This document shows positions 15,823 to 24,913 of a stretch of 64,000 bases of DNA, piece after piece. This DNA comes from Halorubrum aidingense JCM 13560. Its GTDB lineage: Archaea > Halobacteriota > Halobacteria > Halobacteriales > Haloferacaceae. The stretch spans positions 286,932 through 350,931 of the forward strand of contig NZ_AOJI01000017.1 of assembly GCF_000336995.1 (NCBI RefSeq), written 5' to 3'. A program made the translations under genes and the position numbers. Each line of letters begins with the position of its first letter. Positions within the stretch are counted from its first letter, which is position 1. The notes beneath the pieces were generated by a model. It ran no database searches, was not told the DNA's origin, and saw only the letters and a list, made by a program, of their open reading frames with translations.

Positions 15823-17517
15823 ATGACTCGGGGGCGACCGATCCGCTCGATCGCGCTCGCAGTTGTGGTTGCCGTCGCGCTCGTGGCCGGCGCCGCGTTC
15901 GCCGGCGCCGCCGCGCCGATTTCGGACAGCTTACCGGCCGACGGTCAGGCGTCGGTGGCGGGGGCCCCGGGCGACGGCGGCCTCGTCGCACAGACTAACG
16001 GATCGGACACCCAAGTCCGCGGGTCGCCCGACCTCGACGTGTTCCTCTCGCAGTCGACGGTCCCGTCGGGAGAGGAGTCCACGATTACGGTCGACCTACT
16101 CAACACGGGCGAGATGGATCTGGGGAACCAACTCGACCCGCGCGTGACGACCGCACGGAGCCTCAGACTCGAGGCTGACGCCGCCGACACGCCCCTCGAC
16201 GTGACGACCGACGAAGTGGCCGTCGGCGACGTTCCGACCGGGACCCCCACCTCCGTCCCGCTCACTATCGCCGTTCCCGACGACGTCGAGGACGGCGAGT
16301 ACGATATCGAGGTAACGGCGCGATACCGATACACGCGGACGATCGTCTCCGACCAGAACAACCACTACGACTCCAGCGGGACCGATACCTTCGACGTCAC
16401 CGTCGTCGTCGACGACGGGGCCCGGTTCGCGATCCTCGACACCGACACCGACGCGCAGGTCGGCGGCGACGGCGAGGTGACCGTCACGATGGAACACGTC
16501 GGCGACGAGATCGCCCGCGACGCGGTCGTCACCGGAACCACGACGGGAACCGGAGCGACCATCGGTGCCGACGGCAGCGGCGAGGCGTTCGTCGGCGACT
16601 GGGAGCCCGGCGAGAACCGGACCGTGACCTTCGACTCGACGGTCTCTCCCGAGTTCGCCGGCGGGGCGTACGCGCTGTCGACGTCCGTCGACTACCGAGA
16701 CCGCGACGGCGTGGAGTCCACGTCCCCGTCCTCACGCGCGGGCGTGGTCCCCGTGTCCGAGCAGTCGTTCGCGCTGGACGACGTGACCGGGACCCTCGAA
16801 GTCGGGTACTCGGGGACCGTGAGCGGAACGCTCACCAACGAGGGACCGCTCGACGTCGACGACGCGGTGTTGATCGCCGATTCGGGGAGCAACCGGGTGA
16901 GCCTCGGTGAGAGCCGGTACGCGTTACCCGAGGTTCCGGCCGGCGAATCAGTCGAGTTCTCCTTTGACGCGGACGTGAGCGGGAACGCCGATCCCGGACC
17001 GCGACAGTTCAGTTTCACGACCGAGTACACGAGCGGTGACGCGACCGTCGCAGTCGACGACACGCGTCGCGTCGAGGTCGCCCCGCGGCGGCCCGAGTTT
17101 GACCTCGACGTCGCCAACGCCACCGTTCCGGCCGGTGAGACGCGACGGATCTCCGTCGAGATTACCAACCAGCGACCCGAGACGCTGTCGTCGATCAACG
17201 CGGGACTGTACGCCGACAGCCCGCTCTCGGCGGCCAACGACGAGGCGTTCGTCGACGAGCTGGCGCCCGGGGAGTCCGCGGAGATCTGGTTCGAGGTGAG
17301 CGCCGCCTCCGACGCGTCCGTGGAGACGCACCCGATCGAACTCGACTTCCGCTACGACGACGAGCGCGGTAACGACCGCATCTCCGACGTCGAGCAGGTC
17401 CCCGTCGAGGTGACCGAAGCGACCGACGACGGCGGGCTGCCGCTGGCCGCGATCGCTGTCGCCCTGCTCGTCGTCGTCGCCGGCGCGGGCGCCGTCGTGT
17501 GGTACCGGCGACAGTGA
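15823..17517 (+). CDS. S-layer-like / CARDB-type extracellular protein anchored at the C-terminus
   Basis: This 564-residue exported protein has a signal segment (SIALAVVVAVALVAGAAFAGA), several beta-rich repeats of the CARDB/NEW3 kind (for example STVPSGEESTITVDLLNTGE and ATVPAGETRRISVEITNQRP), and one C-terminal membrane anchor (LPLAAIAVALLVVVAGAGAV) followed by a short basic end. The bulk faces outside and is acidic. Proteins of this COG1361 type often sit beside MMPL/RND transporters in archaea, as here, and may act as an adaptor. It is the first gene after the TetR operator. Confidence 0.8.
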   Translation: MTRGRPIRSIALAVVVAVALVAGAAFAGAAAPISDSLPADGQASVAGAPGDGGLVAQTNGSDTQVRGSPDLDVFLSQSTVPSGEESTITVDLLNTGEMDLGNQLDPRVTTARSLRLEADAADTPLDVTTDEVAVGDVPTGTPTSVPLTIAVPDDVEDGEYDIEVTARYRYTRTIVSDQNNHYDSSGTDTFDVTVVVDDGARFAILDTDTDAQVGGDGEVTVTMEHVGDEIARDAVVTGTTTGTGATIGADGSGEAFVGDWEPGENRTVTFDSTVSPEFAGGAYALSTSVDYRDRDGVESTSPSSRAGVVPVSEQSFALDDVTGTLEVGYSGTVSGTLTNEGPLDVDDAVLIADSGSNRVSLGESRYALPEVPAGESVEFSFDADVSGNADPGPRQFSFTTEYTSGDATVAVDDTRRVEVAPRRPEFDLDVANATVPAGETRRISVEITNQRPETLSSINAGLYADSPLSAANDEAFVDELAPGESAEIWFEVSAASDASVETHPIELDFRYDDERGNDRISDVEQVPVEVTEATDDGGLPLAAIAVALLVVVAGAGAVVWYRRQ

Positions 17518-17521
17518 TCGA

Positions 17522-17614
17522 ATGAGCGACCAGTCGTCCGAACGACCGACGCGAGATCGCACCGCGCCGCGAGCGACGGCCGCCGAGCGCACCGACTACC
17601 GGGGGCGACCGTGA
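17522..17614 (+). CDS. Possible 30-residue coupling peptide before the RND gene
   Basis: ATG at 17522 opens MSDQSSERPTRDRT... and ends with TGA at 17612-17614, which overlaps the GTG start of the transporter by 4 bases (GTGA). This is the same overlap style as the genuine operons here, so it may couple translation across the gap. The peptide is very hydrophilic, has no recognised family, and may be chance. Confidence 0.25.
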   Translation: MSDQSSERPTRDRTAPRATAAERTDYRGRP

Positions 17615-20109
17615 CGGCGGTCGACCGATTGATCGAGCGGGTCGACGAACTCGTCACCGATCGACCGATGGCGGTGATCGTCGCCTTTCTCGTCGTCAGC
17701 CTCGTCGCCGCCGGCGGGCTCGCGGGAATCACCACGAGCGCCGGCGCCGACCAGTTCACTCAGGACATTCCGGCCCAGCAGGCGTTAGACGACATCGACG
17801 AGGAGTTCGAGTCGTCGATCGGCGGCTCCGCGACCTCCGCGCAGGTGATCGTCTCCGACGACAACGTGCTCTCCCGCGGGGCGCTGGTTCGGATCTTAGA
17901 GACGCAACACCGGTTGGAGTCGCGCTCGACGCTCCGGGTGAGCTCGACGTCGAGCCACGCCGACGCGATCGCCCGACAGATCGATCCGACCGCCGAGACG
18001 GCCGGCGAGCGGCGCGACGCCGTCGCGGAGGCGACGCCGAGCGAGCTGCGGGCGGCGATCGCCGCCGCCGACGAGTCGGGCGCGGTCGCCCCCCAGGTGT
18101 CGGTCGACTACAACCCGACCGCCCAGCAAGCGGGCGCGTCCATCGTCGGGATCACCTACGACGTGCCCGATGCGGCCACGACCGCGCGGGTGACGGAGCT
18201 CCAGACTCGCAGCGTCGAAGTCGTCGACACCGTGCCGGGCAACGACGCCGGCGAGAACGCGATCCTGTTCGGCGACGGCGTGTTGCAGTCGGAGATCACG
18301 GCGCTGCTGACCGACACGGCGATCATCGTGTTCCCGGCCGCGCTCATCTTGATCCTCGTGTTCCTCGTGTTCGCGTATCGCGACCCCATCGACATGGGGA
18401 TCGGTCTCTCCGCGCTCCTGTTGTCGCTGCTCTGGACGTTCGGATTCATGGGATACGCCGGGATTCCGTTCTCTGACTCCCTCATCACCGTATTTCCGTT
18501 GCTGCTCGCGGTCGGGATCGACTTCGGGATCCACATCGTGAACCGCTACCGCGAGGAGCGGGGCGAGGGGCGCGGGATCACGGACGCGATGCGGACGACG
18601 ACCGACCAGCTGCTCATCGCGTTCCTCCTCGTGACGATCACGACGGTGTTCGGGCTCGTCTCGAACGTGGCGAGCCCCTTCGAGCCGAACCGGGACTTCG
18701 GGATCGTCGCCGCCGCCGGGATCGTTTTCACGCTGGTGATCTTCGGGATCTACCTCCCGGCGGCGAAGGTGCTCGTCGACCGGTGGCGCGAGCGGCTCCC
18801 GATCCCGGAGTTCGGCACGAGTCCGCTGGGGATGGGCGGCTCCCGGCTGGGAACGCTGCTCCACGTCGGCGTCGACCTCTCGCGGATCGCCCCCGTGGTC
18901 GTCGTGGCGGTCGTGCTGATCGGCGGCGCCGCCGGCGGCGCGTACGGGACGGGCGTGAACACCGAGTTCTCCGAGGAGGCGTTCTTCCCCGACGAGGACC
19001 GGTTAGAGACGTACTCGAACCTGCCGGAGCCGTTCGCGCCGGCGGAGTACACGTTCTTAGACGTGCTCACGCTGTTCGAAGAGGAGTTCGAACAGGACTT
19101 CGTCGGCTCCGTGACGCTGTACGTCGATCAGTCCGTGCGGGACGACGACGCCTTAGAGCTGATCGACCGGACCACGCGGAACCCGCCGGACACCTTCGAA
19201 ACCACGGACGAGCGCCGTGCTGCCTCCACTAGCGTCGTGACGGTTATCGACGACCACGCGGCGACCGACCCGGAGTTCCGCGAGGTCGTGGAGCGGAACG
19301 ACCGGCTCGGGACTGGCGTGCCCGACCGCAACGTCGACGAGGTGTACGACGCCTTGCTCGATTCGTCCGCGGAGGGGCAGGCCCGCGGCTACATCGCGGA
19401 GGACCGGGGGAGCGCCCGGATCGACTACACGATACGGCCGGGCGTCGACAACTCCGAGGCGGTGGCCGACGTTCGGGCGCTCGCCGAGCGCACGCCGCTC
19501 GAAGCGGTTCCGACCGGCGACCTCGTGGTCAACGAGGCCGTCATCGATCGGCTCACCGACTCCGCGATTCGGAGCCTGCTCGTCGCGTTCGCCCTCACGG
19601 CGGTCTTTCTCGCGGTGTCGTACGCCTACCTAGAGGGGAAAGCGGTGTACGGGCTGCTCAACCTCGTCCCCGTCCTCGTGACCGTCGGGCTGCTCGTCGG
19701 GACGATGCGGCTGCTCGACATCCCGCTGACGCCGATCAACGCGCCCATCCTCTCCGTGTCGATCGGGCTCGGCGTCGACTACACGGTCCACTTCGTCCAC
19801 CGGTTCGTCGACGAGTTCAAGGCGGGTCACTCGATCGACGAGGCGCTCGACATCACTATCGCCGGGACCGGCGGGGCGCTCACCGGGAGCATGCTCACCA
19901 CGGTCACCGGCCTTGGTGTGCTGTGGCTCGCGGTGATCCCGTTGCTGCGCGACTTCGGCGTGTTGCTCGCGCTCGGCGTGCTGTACGCGTACCTGGCCTC
20001 GATACTACTCGTCCCGTCGCTCGTCGTCGTGTGGGACCGGTACGGCGACCGCGTCGGACTCGGCCTCGACGGCAACCTCCGCGGGTCCGCGAGCGACCGG
20101 ACGCAGTAA
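17611..20109 (+). CDS. MMPL/RND-family (HAE3-like) membrane transporter
   Basis: The 832-residue transporter has the two-fold RND layout: one N-terminal membrane segment, a large external loop, five to six segments (IIVFPAALILILVFLVFAY onward, with GIDFGIHIVNRYREE), then a second loop and second bundle (LLVAFALTAVFLAVSYAYL; GLGVDYTVHFVHRF). The GIDFGIH and GLGVDYTVH motifs with central Asp are the proton-relay type seen in MMPL/SSD transporters. Such proteins export lipids, hopanoids or hydrophobic compounds. GTG at 17611 starts the frame. It is co-transcribed with the S-layer-like gene and probably TetR-controlled. Confidence 0.9.
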   Translation: MTAVDRLIERVDELVTDRPMAVIVAFLVVSLVAAGGLAGITTSAGADQFTQDIPAQQALDDIDEEFESSIGGSATSAQVIVSDDNVLSRGALVRILETQHRLESRSTLRVSSTSSHADAIARQIDPTAETAGERRDAVAEATPSELRAAIAAADESGAVAPQVSVDYNPTAQQAGASIVGITYDVPDAATTARVTELQTRSVEVVDTVPGNDAGENAILFGDGVLQSEITALLTDTAIIVFPAALILILVFLVFAYRDPIDMGIGLSALLLSLLWTFGFMGYAGIPFSDSLITVFPLLLAVGIDFGIHIVNRYREERGEGRGITDAMRTTTDQLLIAFLLVTITTVFGLVSNVASPFEPNRDFGIVAAAGIVFTLVIFGIYLPAAKVLVDRWRERLPIPEFGTSPLGMGGSRLGTLLHVGVDLSRIAPVVVVAVVLIGGAAGGAYGTGVNTEFSEEAFFPDEDRLETYSNLPEPFAPAEYTFLDVLTLFEEEFEQDFVGSVTLYVDQSVRDDDALELIDRTTRNPPDTFETTDERRAASTSVVTVIDDHAATDPEFREVVERNDRLGTGVPDRNVDEVYDALLDSSAEGQARGYIAEDRGSARIDYTIRPGVDNSEAVADVRALAERTPLEAVPTGDLVVNEAVIDRLTDSAIRSLLVAFALTAVFLAVSYAYLEGKAVYGLLNLVPVLVTVGLLVGTMRLLDIPLTPINAPILSVSIGLGVDYTVHFVHRFVDEFKAGHSIDEALDITIAGTGGALTGSMLTTVTGLGVLWLAVIPLLRDFGVLLALGVLYAYLASILLVPSLVVVWDRYGDRVGLGLDGNLRGSASDRTQ

Positions 20110-20151
20110 CGCAGTGTGGGTCGGGTGCCGACCGATCGCGATCGATCGAGC

Positions 20152-21165
20152 TCAGTCGTCGGACGGCTCCCCGACCGCTCTCTCACCGACCGCGGCGTCG
20201 CTCGGCGCGTCCTCGTCGACCGCCCGCGCCGACTGGACCTTTCCGGCGAGTACCATGAGGATGTACACCGCGACGGCGACGAGCACGATCGTTCCGCCGG
20301 CGGTCGCCTCGTAGTGGTACGACAGCGTGATCCCGACGAGCACGGCGAGTTCGGCGAGCAGGACCGACGCCAACAGCGCCTCCCGGAAGCCGCGAGCGAC
20401 CTGCGCCGCGGCCGCGACGGGGACGACGAGCATCGCCGCGACGAGGATGACGCCCATGATCTGCATCGCGCCGACGACGACGAGCGCCGTCAGCGTCGTC
20501 ATCAGACGGTTGTACCACGGGACGTTGATACCGGCCACGCGGGCGGCCGTCTCGTCGAAGGTCACGTACAGCAGCTGTTTGTACGTCACCGTCACGACGA
20601 GCGAGACGATCGCGAAGAGCACCACGAGGAGGACCGCGTTCTCCCGGGAGACCGTCGCGAGGTTCCCGAAGAGGTACTGGTTGATCCCGACCGCAAGCCC
20701 GCCGGTGTTGATGCTGATGAGGACCGCTCCGAGCGCGAAGCCGGTCGAGAGCACGATCGCCATCGAGACGTCGTTGTACGCGTCGGTGGTCTCGGATATC
20801 AGCTCGATCGCGAGCGCGGCGAGCACGGCGACGACGATCGCCGTGACGTACGGGGAGATGCCGGTGCCGAGAAGGGAGTTGACGAACAGCCCGACGGCGA
20901 CGCCCGCGAACGCGGTGTGCGCGAGCGCGTCGCCGATGAGCGCGAGTTGCCGGTGAACGAGGAACGTCCCGATGAGCGGCGCCATCACCGCGATGAGCGC
21001 GCCGACGAGGAACGCGTGGTGCATGAACACGTAGTCCAACATGCCGATCCCGAGCGTCTCGCCGACCCACCCGAGCCCGTCGCTCCAGCGGCCGACCAGC
21101 CAGTCGAGCAGGTCGTAGGGGGCGCCGAGGAGCGGCACCGCCGCGGATCCGGCGGAGCCGTTCAT
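20152..21165 (-). CDS. znuB: Metal ABC transporter permease (ZnuB/MntB type)
   Basis: This 337-residue membrane subunit of a zinc/manganese-type ABC importer has about eight to nine hydrophobic segments and the ABC-3 family stretch FLVHRQLALIGDALAHTAFAGVAVG and LMTTLTALVVVGAMQIMGVILVAAMLV. It forms the channel through which the metal from the binding protein is moved by the ATPase. Its ATG overlaps the end of the ATPase gene by 4 bases. The charged C-terminus (DEDAPSDAAVGER) is cytosolic. The metal could be Zn or Mn. Confidence 0.92.
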   Translation of the reverse strand: MNGSAGSAAVPLLGAPYDLLDWLVGRWSDGLGWVGETLGIGMLDYVFMHHAFLVGALIAVMAPLIGTFLVHRQLALIGDALAHTAFAGVAVGLFVNSLLGTGISPYVTAIVVAVLAALAIELISETTDAYNDVSMAIVLSTGFALGAVLISINTGGLAVGINQYLFGNLATVSRENAVLLVVLFAIVSLVVTVTYKQLLYVTFDETAARVAGINVPWYNRLMTTLTALVVVGAMQIMGVILVAAMLVVPVAAAAQVARGFREALLASVLLAELAVLVGITLSYHYEATAGGTIVLVAVAVYILMVLAGKVQSARAVDEDAPSDAAVGERAVGEPSDD

Positions 21166-21941
21166 GTGACGATCCCCCCCGCTTCCCGCCGAATGTTCGT
21201 CCCGTACGCGCGATCGAGCGCGTCGCTCTCGGCGAACGCGACCGGCGGCCCGTCGAAGTACACCTCCCGGTTGAGACAGACGACCCGCGCGGTCCGTTCG
21301 ATGACGGCGCCGATGTCGTGTTCGACCAACAGCACCGTCAGCCCGTCGGCGACGAGGTCGTCGAGCAGGTCGAAGAACGCGTCGACCGACTCGGCGTCGA
21401 CGCCGACCGTCGGTTCGTCGAGGACGAGCAGCTCCGCCTCGCCGGCGAGCGCCCGCGCGATGTAGGTCCGCTGGCGCTGACCGCCCGAGAGGGCGGTGAT
21501 GCGTCGGTCCGCGAGGTGCTCGATCCCGACCGTCCGCAGCGCCTCCCGGGCGCGGTCGCGGTCGGCCTGCGTCACGCGTCCGAAGCCGGCGTGCGGGAAC
21601 CGACCCATGAGGACGACTTCGGCGACCGTGATCGGCATCCGTTTCTCGTCTTTCGTCACGTCTTGGGCGACGTAGCCGACGCGTTCACGTTCCGCGAACT
21701 CGCGAGCGGGGTGTCCGAGCAGCTCGACGCTCCCCGAATCCGGCTCGTGGAGCCCCAACAGCAGCCGGAGCAGCGTGCTCTTTCCAGAGCCGTTCGGGCC
21801 GATGATCCCGACGTACTCGCCGCGGTCGACCCGCAGGTCCACGTCGTCGACGACCGGCGCCGCGGTGTACCCGAACGTCAGCCCTCGGGCGTCGATGAGG
21901 GGGCCGTCGTCGTTGTCGCCGGTTGCAGATTCTCCGTTCAT
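21162..21941 (-). CDS. znuC: Metal ABC transporter ATP-binding protein (ZnuC/MntA type)
   Basis: The 259-residue ATPase has Walker A GPNGSGKST (residues 48-56), a Q-loop VAQDVTKDE, signature ALSGGQRQR, Walker B LLVLDEPTVG and the switch histidine in VEHD. It powers the neighbouring permease. ATG at 21941 (MNGESATGDN) overlaps the binding-protein gene end by 4 bases and gives normal family length; longer in-frame upstream sequence would run through znuA. Confidence 0.95.
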   Translation of the reverse strand: MNGESATGDNDDGPLIDARGLTFGYTAAPVVDDVDLRVDRGEYVGIIGPNGSGKSTLLRLLLGLHEPDSGSVELLGHPAREFAERERVGYVAQDVTKDEKRMPITVAEVVLMGRFPHAGFGRVTQADRDRAREALRTVGIEHLADRRITALSGGQRQRTYIARALAGEAELLVLDEPTVGVDAESVDAFFDLLDDLVADGLTVLLVEHDIGAVIERTARVVCLNREVYFDGPPVAFAESDALDRAYGTNIRREAGGIVT

Positions 21942-22978
21942 GGCTCGAAGTTCCGGCCGTAGTCGACGAAGTCGACCTCGTCGGGGTCGGCGACCCCGAG
22001 CAGGATCCGGAAGGTGGGGAGGTTCACCTCGCGAGCGATGTCGAAGTACCCCCATCCCCGCTCGACCCACGACTCCGCGGTGCCGGCGTACGGCGTGACC
22101 GGGTAGTACGCCTCCACGTCGGTCTGTTCGAGGAGCTGTCTCGCCGAGCGGATGGGCTCGAACACGGCCGCGCCGATGTGGCGAATGTCGTTGTCGGCGA
22201 TCGTCTCCTGTGCCCGGCGCATGTCTGCCGGCCTGACGTCGCCGTTCGCCGCGAGGTTCACGACCAGCGGTTCGATCGTCGCGCCGTATCGGGCGGCGAC
22301 GTACGCGAAGGCGTTGTGCGCGGCGAGGAAGGCCACGTCGCGCTCGGCCGCGTCGAAGACGGCCTGCCACTCGGCGTCGAGCGCGTCGAGCTCCGCATCG
22401 AGATCAGCCGCGTTCCCCCGGATGACGTCCTCGCTGTCCGGGTCGACCGCGGCCAACCCGTCCGCGAGGTTCTGGACCGCACCCTTCGCGCGCTGGGGAT
22501 CGAGCCAGAAGTGCGGGTCCTTCGCGCCCTCGACGGCTTCCTCCTCGGTCAGTGTGTCGGCGAGGGGGATGAGGTCGATGCCCTCTCGAACGTTGATGAG
22601 GCGCGTCTCGCTCGTCTCGGCCGCGACCGTGTCGATCGCCCGGTCGGCCCACGGCTGGAAGTCGGGACCGACGTGGACGAACGCGTCGGCGTCGGTGATC
22701 CGGCGCTGGATCGACGGGTCGGGCTCCCAGCCGTGGCCGTGGAGTCCGGTCGGCACGAGGTTCTCGACGGTGATGTCCGCCCCCTCGGCGAGCGTGTCGG
22801 CGAAGTCGTAGAAGGTGAAAAACGACGCCACCACGGTGTGCTCGGCGTCGTTCGCGCCGTCACCGCTGTCGGCCGCGTTCCCGGCGCAGCCGGCGAGTCC
22901 GGCCGCGAGTGCCCCGCCGCCGAGCGCGGCAAACCGGCGACGAGAGAGGCTTGACTGCCCGTTCTTGTCGGTGTGCAT
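21938..22978 (-). CDS. znuA: Metal ABC transporter substrate-binding lipoprotein
   Basis: The 346-residue cluster A-I binding protein carries a Tat signal (SRRRFAALGGGALAAGLAGC): twin arginine followed by lipobox LAGC, so it is exported folded and lipid-anchored, the usual haloarchaeal arrangement. Candidate metal ligands are the histidines in GLHGHGWEPD and DPHFWLDP, and H in LAAHNAFAYVAARYG. ATG at 22978 is chosen since it starts immediately before the signal peptide. A palindrome sits 52-67 bases upstream, pointing to metal-dependent repression. Confidence 0.92.
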   Translation of the reverse strand: MHTDKNGQSSLSRRRFAALGGGALAAGLAGCAGNAADSGDGANDAEHTVVASFFTFYDFADTLAEGADITVENLVPTGLHGHGWEPDPSIQRRITDADAFVHVGPDFQPWADRAIDTVAAETSETRLINVREGIDLIPLADTLTEEEAVEGAKDPHFWLDPQRAKGAVQNLADGLAAVDPDSEDVIRGNAADLDAELDALDAEWQAVFDAAERDVAFLAAHNAFAYVAARYGATIEPLVVNLAANGDVRPADMRRAQETIADNDIRHIGAAVFEPIRSARQLLEQTDVEAYYPVTPYAGTAESWVERGWGYFDIAREVNLPTFRILLGVADPDEVDFVDYGRNFEP

Positions 22979-23029
22979 TGAGCGTTCGTTCGCGACACAC
23001 ACATAATACGCTTCCGGTCGAAGAATATT

Positions 23030-23045
23030 TTTAGACATATCTAAA
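23030..23045. promoter_or_regulatory. TTTAGA-N4-TCTAAA palindrome at the znuACB promoter
   Basis: Perfect 6-base arms TTTAGA/TCTAAA around CATA overlap an AT-rich promoter tract (AATATTTTTAGA). DtxR/SirR-type metalloregulators bind TTAGG-like palindromes of this shape, so metal-dependent repression of znuA is plausible. The regulator is not encoded in the window. Confidence 0.5.
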
Positions 23046-23126
23046 CTTCGTGTCGAGCGGGTTCAGGCGACGGCACGGGGTCGACGTTCCCGATACGATT
23101 TTGGTCCATTGAGTGGATACGGCGGT

Positions 23127-23615
23127 ATGACGACCTCCACGCTCGGCGAGCGCTTCGCCGCGAACGCGGCGGGCATCGCCGCAACGACCGTGACCGGCAC
23201 GTGGCTCGCAGCCCTGCTGCTCGGGTTCGACTGGTGGCTCGCGTTCATGCTCTTCGGGTACATCGTGATCGTGCCGGTGGTCGCGATGCTGTTCGACGAG
23301 GACGACGAAGACGGCGAGGAGACCGACGAGGACGGCGTCGAACGCGCTCGGTCGAACGCACGGGTCGAGCGCGACGACCAAGATGATGCGTCAGCCGCAC
23401 TCGCCCGGCTCCGCACTCGGTACGCGAACGGTGACCTCACAGACGAGCAGTTCGAGCGAAAACTCGATCGGCTCTTGGAGACGGAGACGCTCGACGACGC
23501 GGCCGCATGGGCCGAACGGAACCGAGTCGATGGCGGCGTGGCGACCCGCACCGACGGTGAACCGGAACGCGAACGCGAACGCGAACAGGAACGCGAACAG
23601 GAACGCGACCGCTAG
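23127..23615 (+). CDS. SHOCT-domain membrane protein
   Basis: The 162-residue protein has two membrane segments (IAATTVTGTWLAALLLGF and WWLAFMLFGYIVIVPVVAML), an acidic stretch (DEDDEDGEETDED), and a SHOCT motif near residues 90-120 (LARLRTRYANGDLTDEQFERKLDRLL). It ends in a low-complexity Glu/Arg/Gln run encoded by GAACGC/GAACAG hexamers. SHOCT domains may mediate oligomerisation; the function is unknown. I used ATG 23127 (MTTSTLGERF); an in-frame GTG-like extension to 23109 adds only six residues. Confidence 0.85.
   Translation: MTTSTLGERFAANAAGIAATTVTGTWLAALLLGFDWWLAFMLFGYIVIVPVVAMLFDEDDEDGEETDEDGVERARSNARVERDDQDDASAALARLRTRYANGDLTDEQFERKLDRLLETETLDDAAAWAERNRVDGGVATRTDGEPEREREREQEREQERDR
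23565..23612. repeat. Hexamer repeat encoding an ER/EQ run
   Basis: GAACGC and GAACAG hexamers are repeated in the last codons of the SHOCT gene, giving a helix-prone charged tail. Replication slippage could vary its length between strains. Confidence 0.7.
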
Positions 23616-23693
23616 CCGAGCGCGGAACTGCGCAGTTCGCAGACCCGAGACACAAACCTCAAGCTTCAATGCCCGCGACCAACTCCAGTTCGT

Positions 23694-23939
23694 ATGAGCG
23701 ACCAACAGCTTCGTAAGGAGGCACACGACCTCGACGTGACCGTCTGGGTCGGGAAACACGGTATCGACGCGGTCGTCGACGAACTGGCCGACCAGCTGGA
23801 CGACGCCAAGCTCGTGAAAGTGAAGTTCCTGCGAGCGGCCCGTGGCGGGACCACGACCGACGAGCTCGCGGCGGAGCTGGCCGACGCAGTCAACGCCGAA
23901 CTGATCGAGACGCGCGGAAACACGGCGGTGCTCCACTGA
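23694..23939 (+). CDS. YhbY/CRM-domain RNA-binding protein
   Basis: The 81-residue single CRM domain starts MSDQQLRKEAHDLDVTVWVGKHG and includes KLVKVKFLRA, as in bacterial YhbY, which associates with pre-50S ribosomes. The classical GxxG loop is represented by WVGKHG. A role in ribosome assembly is inferred from the family. Its stop overlaps the ATG of the next gene by one base (TGATG), so the two are translationally coupled. Confidence 0.92.
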   Translation: MSDQQLRKEAHDLDVTVWVGKHGIDAVVDELADQLDDAKLVKVKFLRAARGGTTTDELAAELADAVNAELIETRGNTAVLH

Positions 23940-24832
23940 TGGCCGCGCCAGCGGGGACCGATGGAGTCGTCGCCGTGTCCGGCGCGTTGAACCCGTATCT
24001 CGGTCCGGTGACGGACGTCGTGATCGACGCGGCGACCTTCCTCGTCGTCGTCGTCGCCGCCTACCTGCTCCACAAGATCCTCATCGCGCCGCTCGTCACG
24101 CGGGTGTTCGACAGGCAGGGCCTTGACGACCACGCGCGCCGACCGCTGAACAAGATCGTGACGTTCCTCGTGTTGTTCGCGGGGATCACGATCGGATTCG
24201 GCGCGGCCGGGTACGGCGACTTCCTGCGCTCGCTGGCGACGATCGCCGCCGCCGCGACGCTCGCCGTCGGCTTCGCGCTCCAAGACGTGATCAAGAACTT
24301 CGTCGCCGGCGTGTTCATCTACACGGACAGGCCGTTCCGCATCGGCGACTGGATCGAGTGGCAGGGGAACTCGGGAATCGTCGAGGACATCTCCTTCCGC
24401 GTCACCCGCGTCCGGACGTTCGACAACGAGCTGTTGACGGTGCCGAACAGCGTGCTCACCGGCGACGTGGTGAAGAATCCGGTGGCGAAAAAGACGCTCC
24501 GGCTGAAGTTCGTCTTCGGTATCGACTACGAGGACGACATCGACAAAGCGACCGATATCATCGTCGAGGAGGCCGAGCGGAGCGACGCGATCCTCGACGA
24601 TCCCGCCCCGTCGGTGCGGTTGACGGAGCTCGCGGACTCGTACGTCGGGCTCCAGTCGCGGATCTGGATCGACGACCCGTCGCGGTCGGACTTCGTGAAG
24701 GCCCGCGCCGACTACGTGAAGGCCGTTAAAGACCGGTTCGACGAGGAGGACATCACCATCCCCTTCCCGCAGCGGACCGTCTCCGGACGGAACGCGTGGG
24801 AGGAACCGGCGTCGTTCGCCGGCGCACAGTAG
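23939..24832 (+). CDS. MscS-family mechanosensitive channel
   Basis: The 297-residue channel has three membrane segments, the pore-lining one being LATIAAAATLAVGFALQDVI, followed by the beta domain (IGDWIEWQGNSGIVEDISF; RVRTFDNELLTVPNSVLTG) and the alpha-beta C-terminal domain. It releases solutes on membrane tension during hypo-osmotic shock, a natural need for a salt-in archaeon. Coupled to the YhbY gene by a 1-base overlap. Confidence 0.94.
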   Translation: MAAPAGTDGVVAVSGALNPYLGPVTDVVIDAATFLVVVVAAYLLHKILIAPLVTRVFDRQGLDDHARRPLNKIVTFLVLFAGITIGFGAAGYGDFLRSLATIAAAATLAVGFALQDVIKNFVAGVFIYTDRPFRIGDWIEWQGNSGIVEDISFRVTRVRTFDNELLTVPNSVLTGDVVKNPVAKKTLRLKFVFGIDYEDDIDKATDIIVEEAERSDAILDDPAPSVRLTELADSYVGLQSRIWIDDPSRSDFVKARADYVKAVKDRFDEEDITIPFPQRTVSGRNAWEEPASFAGAQ

Positions 24833-24913
24833 CGTCTCCGCGACCCGGATCGGGGCATTCGACCGCCGCGTTCGATAGTAACGAACTTGAGTATCCGGTG
24901 AGTCGGTGCGTCC

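Noticed and set aside
20116..21465. Long plus-strand open frame (449 codons) opposite znuB/znuC
   Set aside because: Composed of His/Arg/Asp/Gly repeats with no domain; it is the antisense shadow of the high-GC transporter genes.
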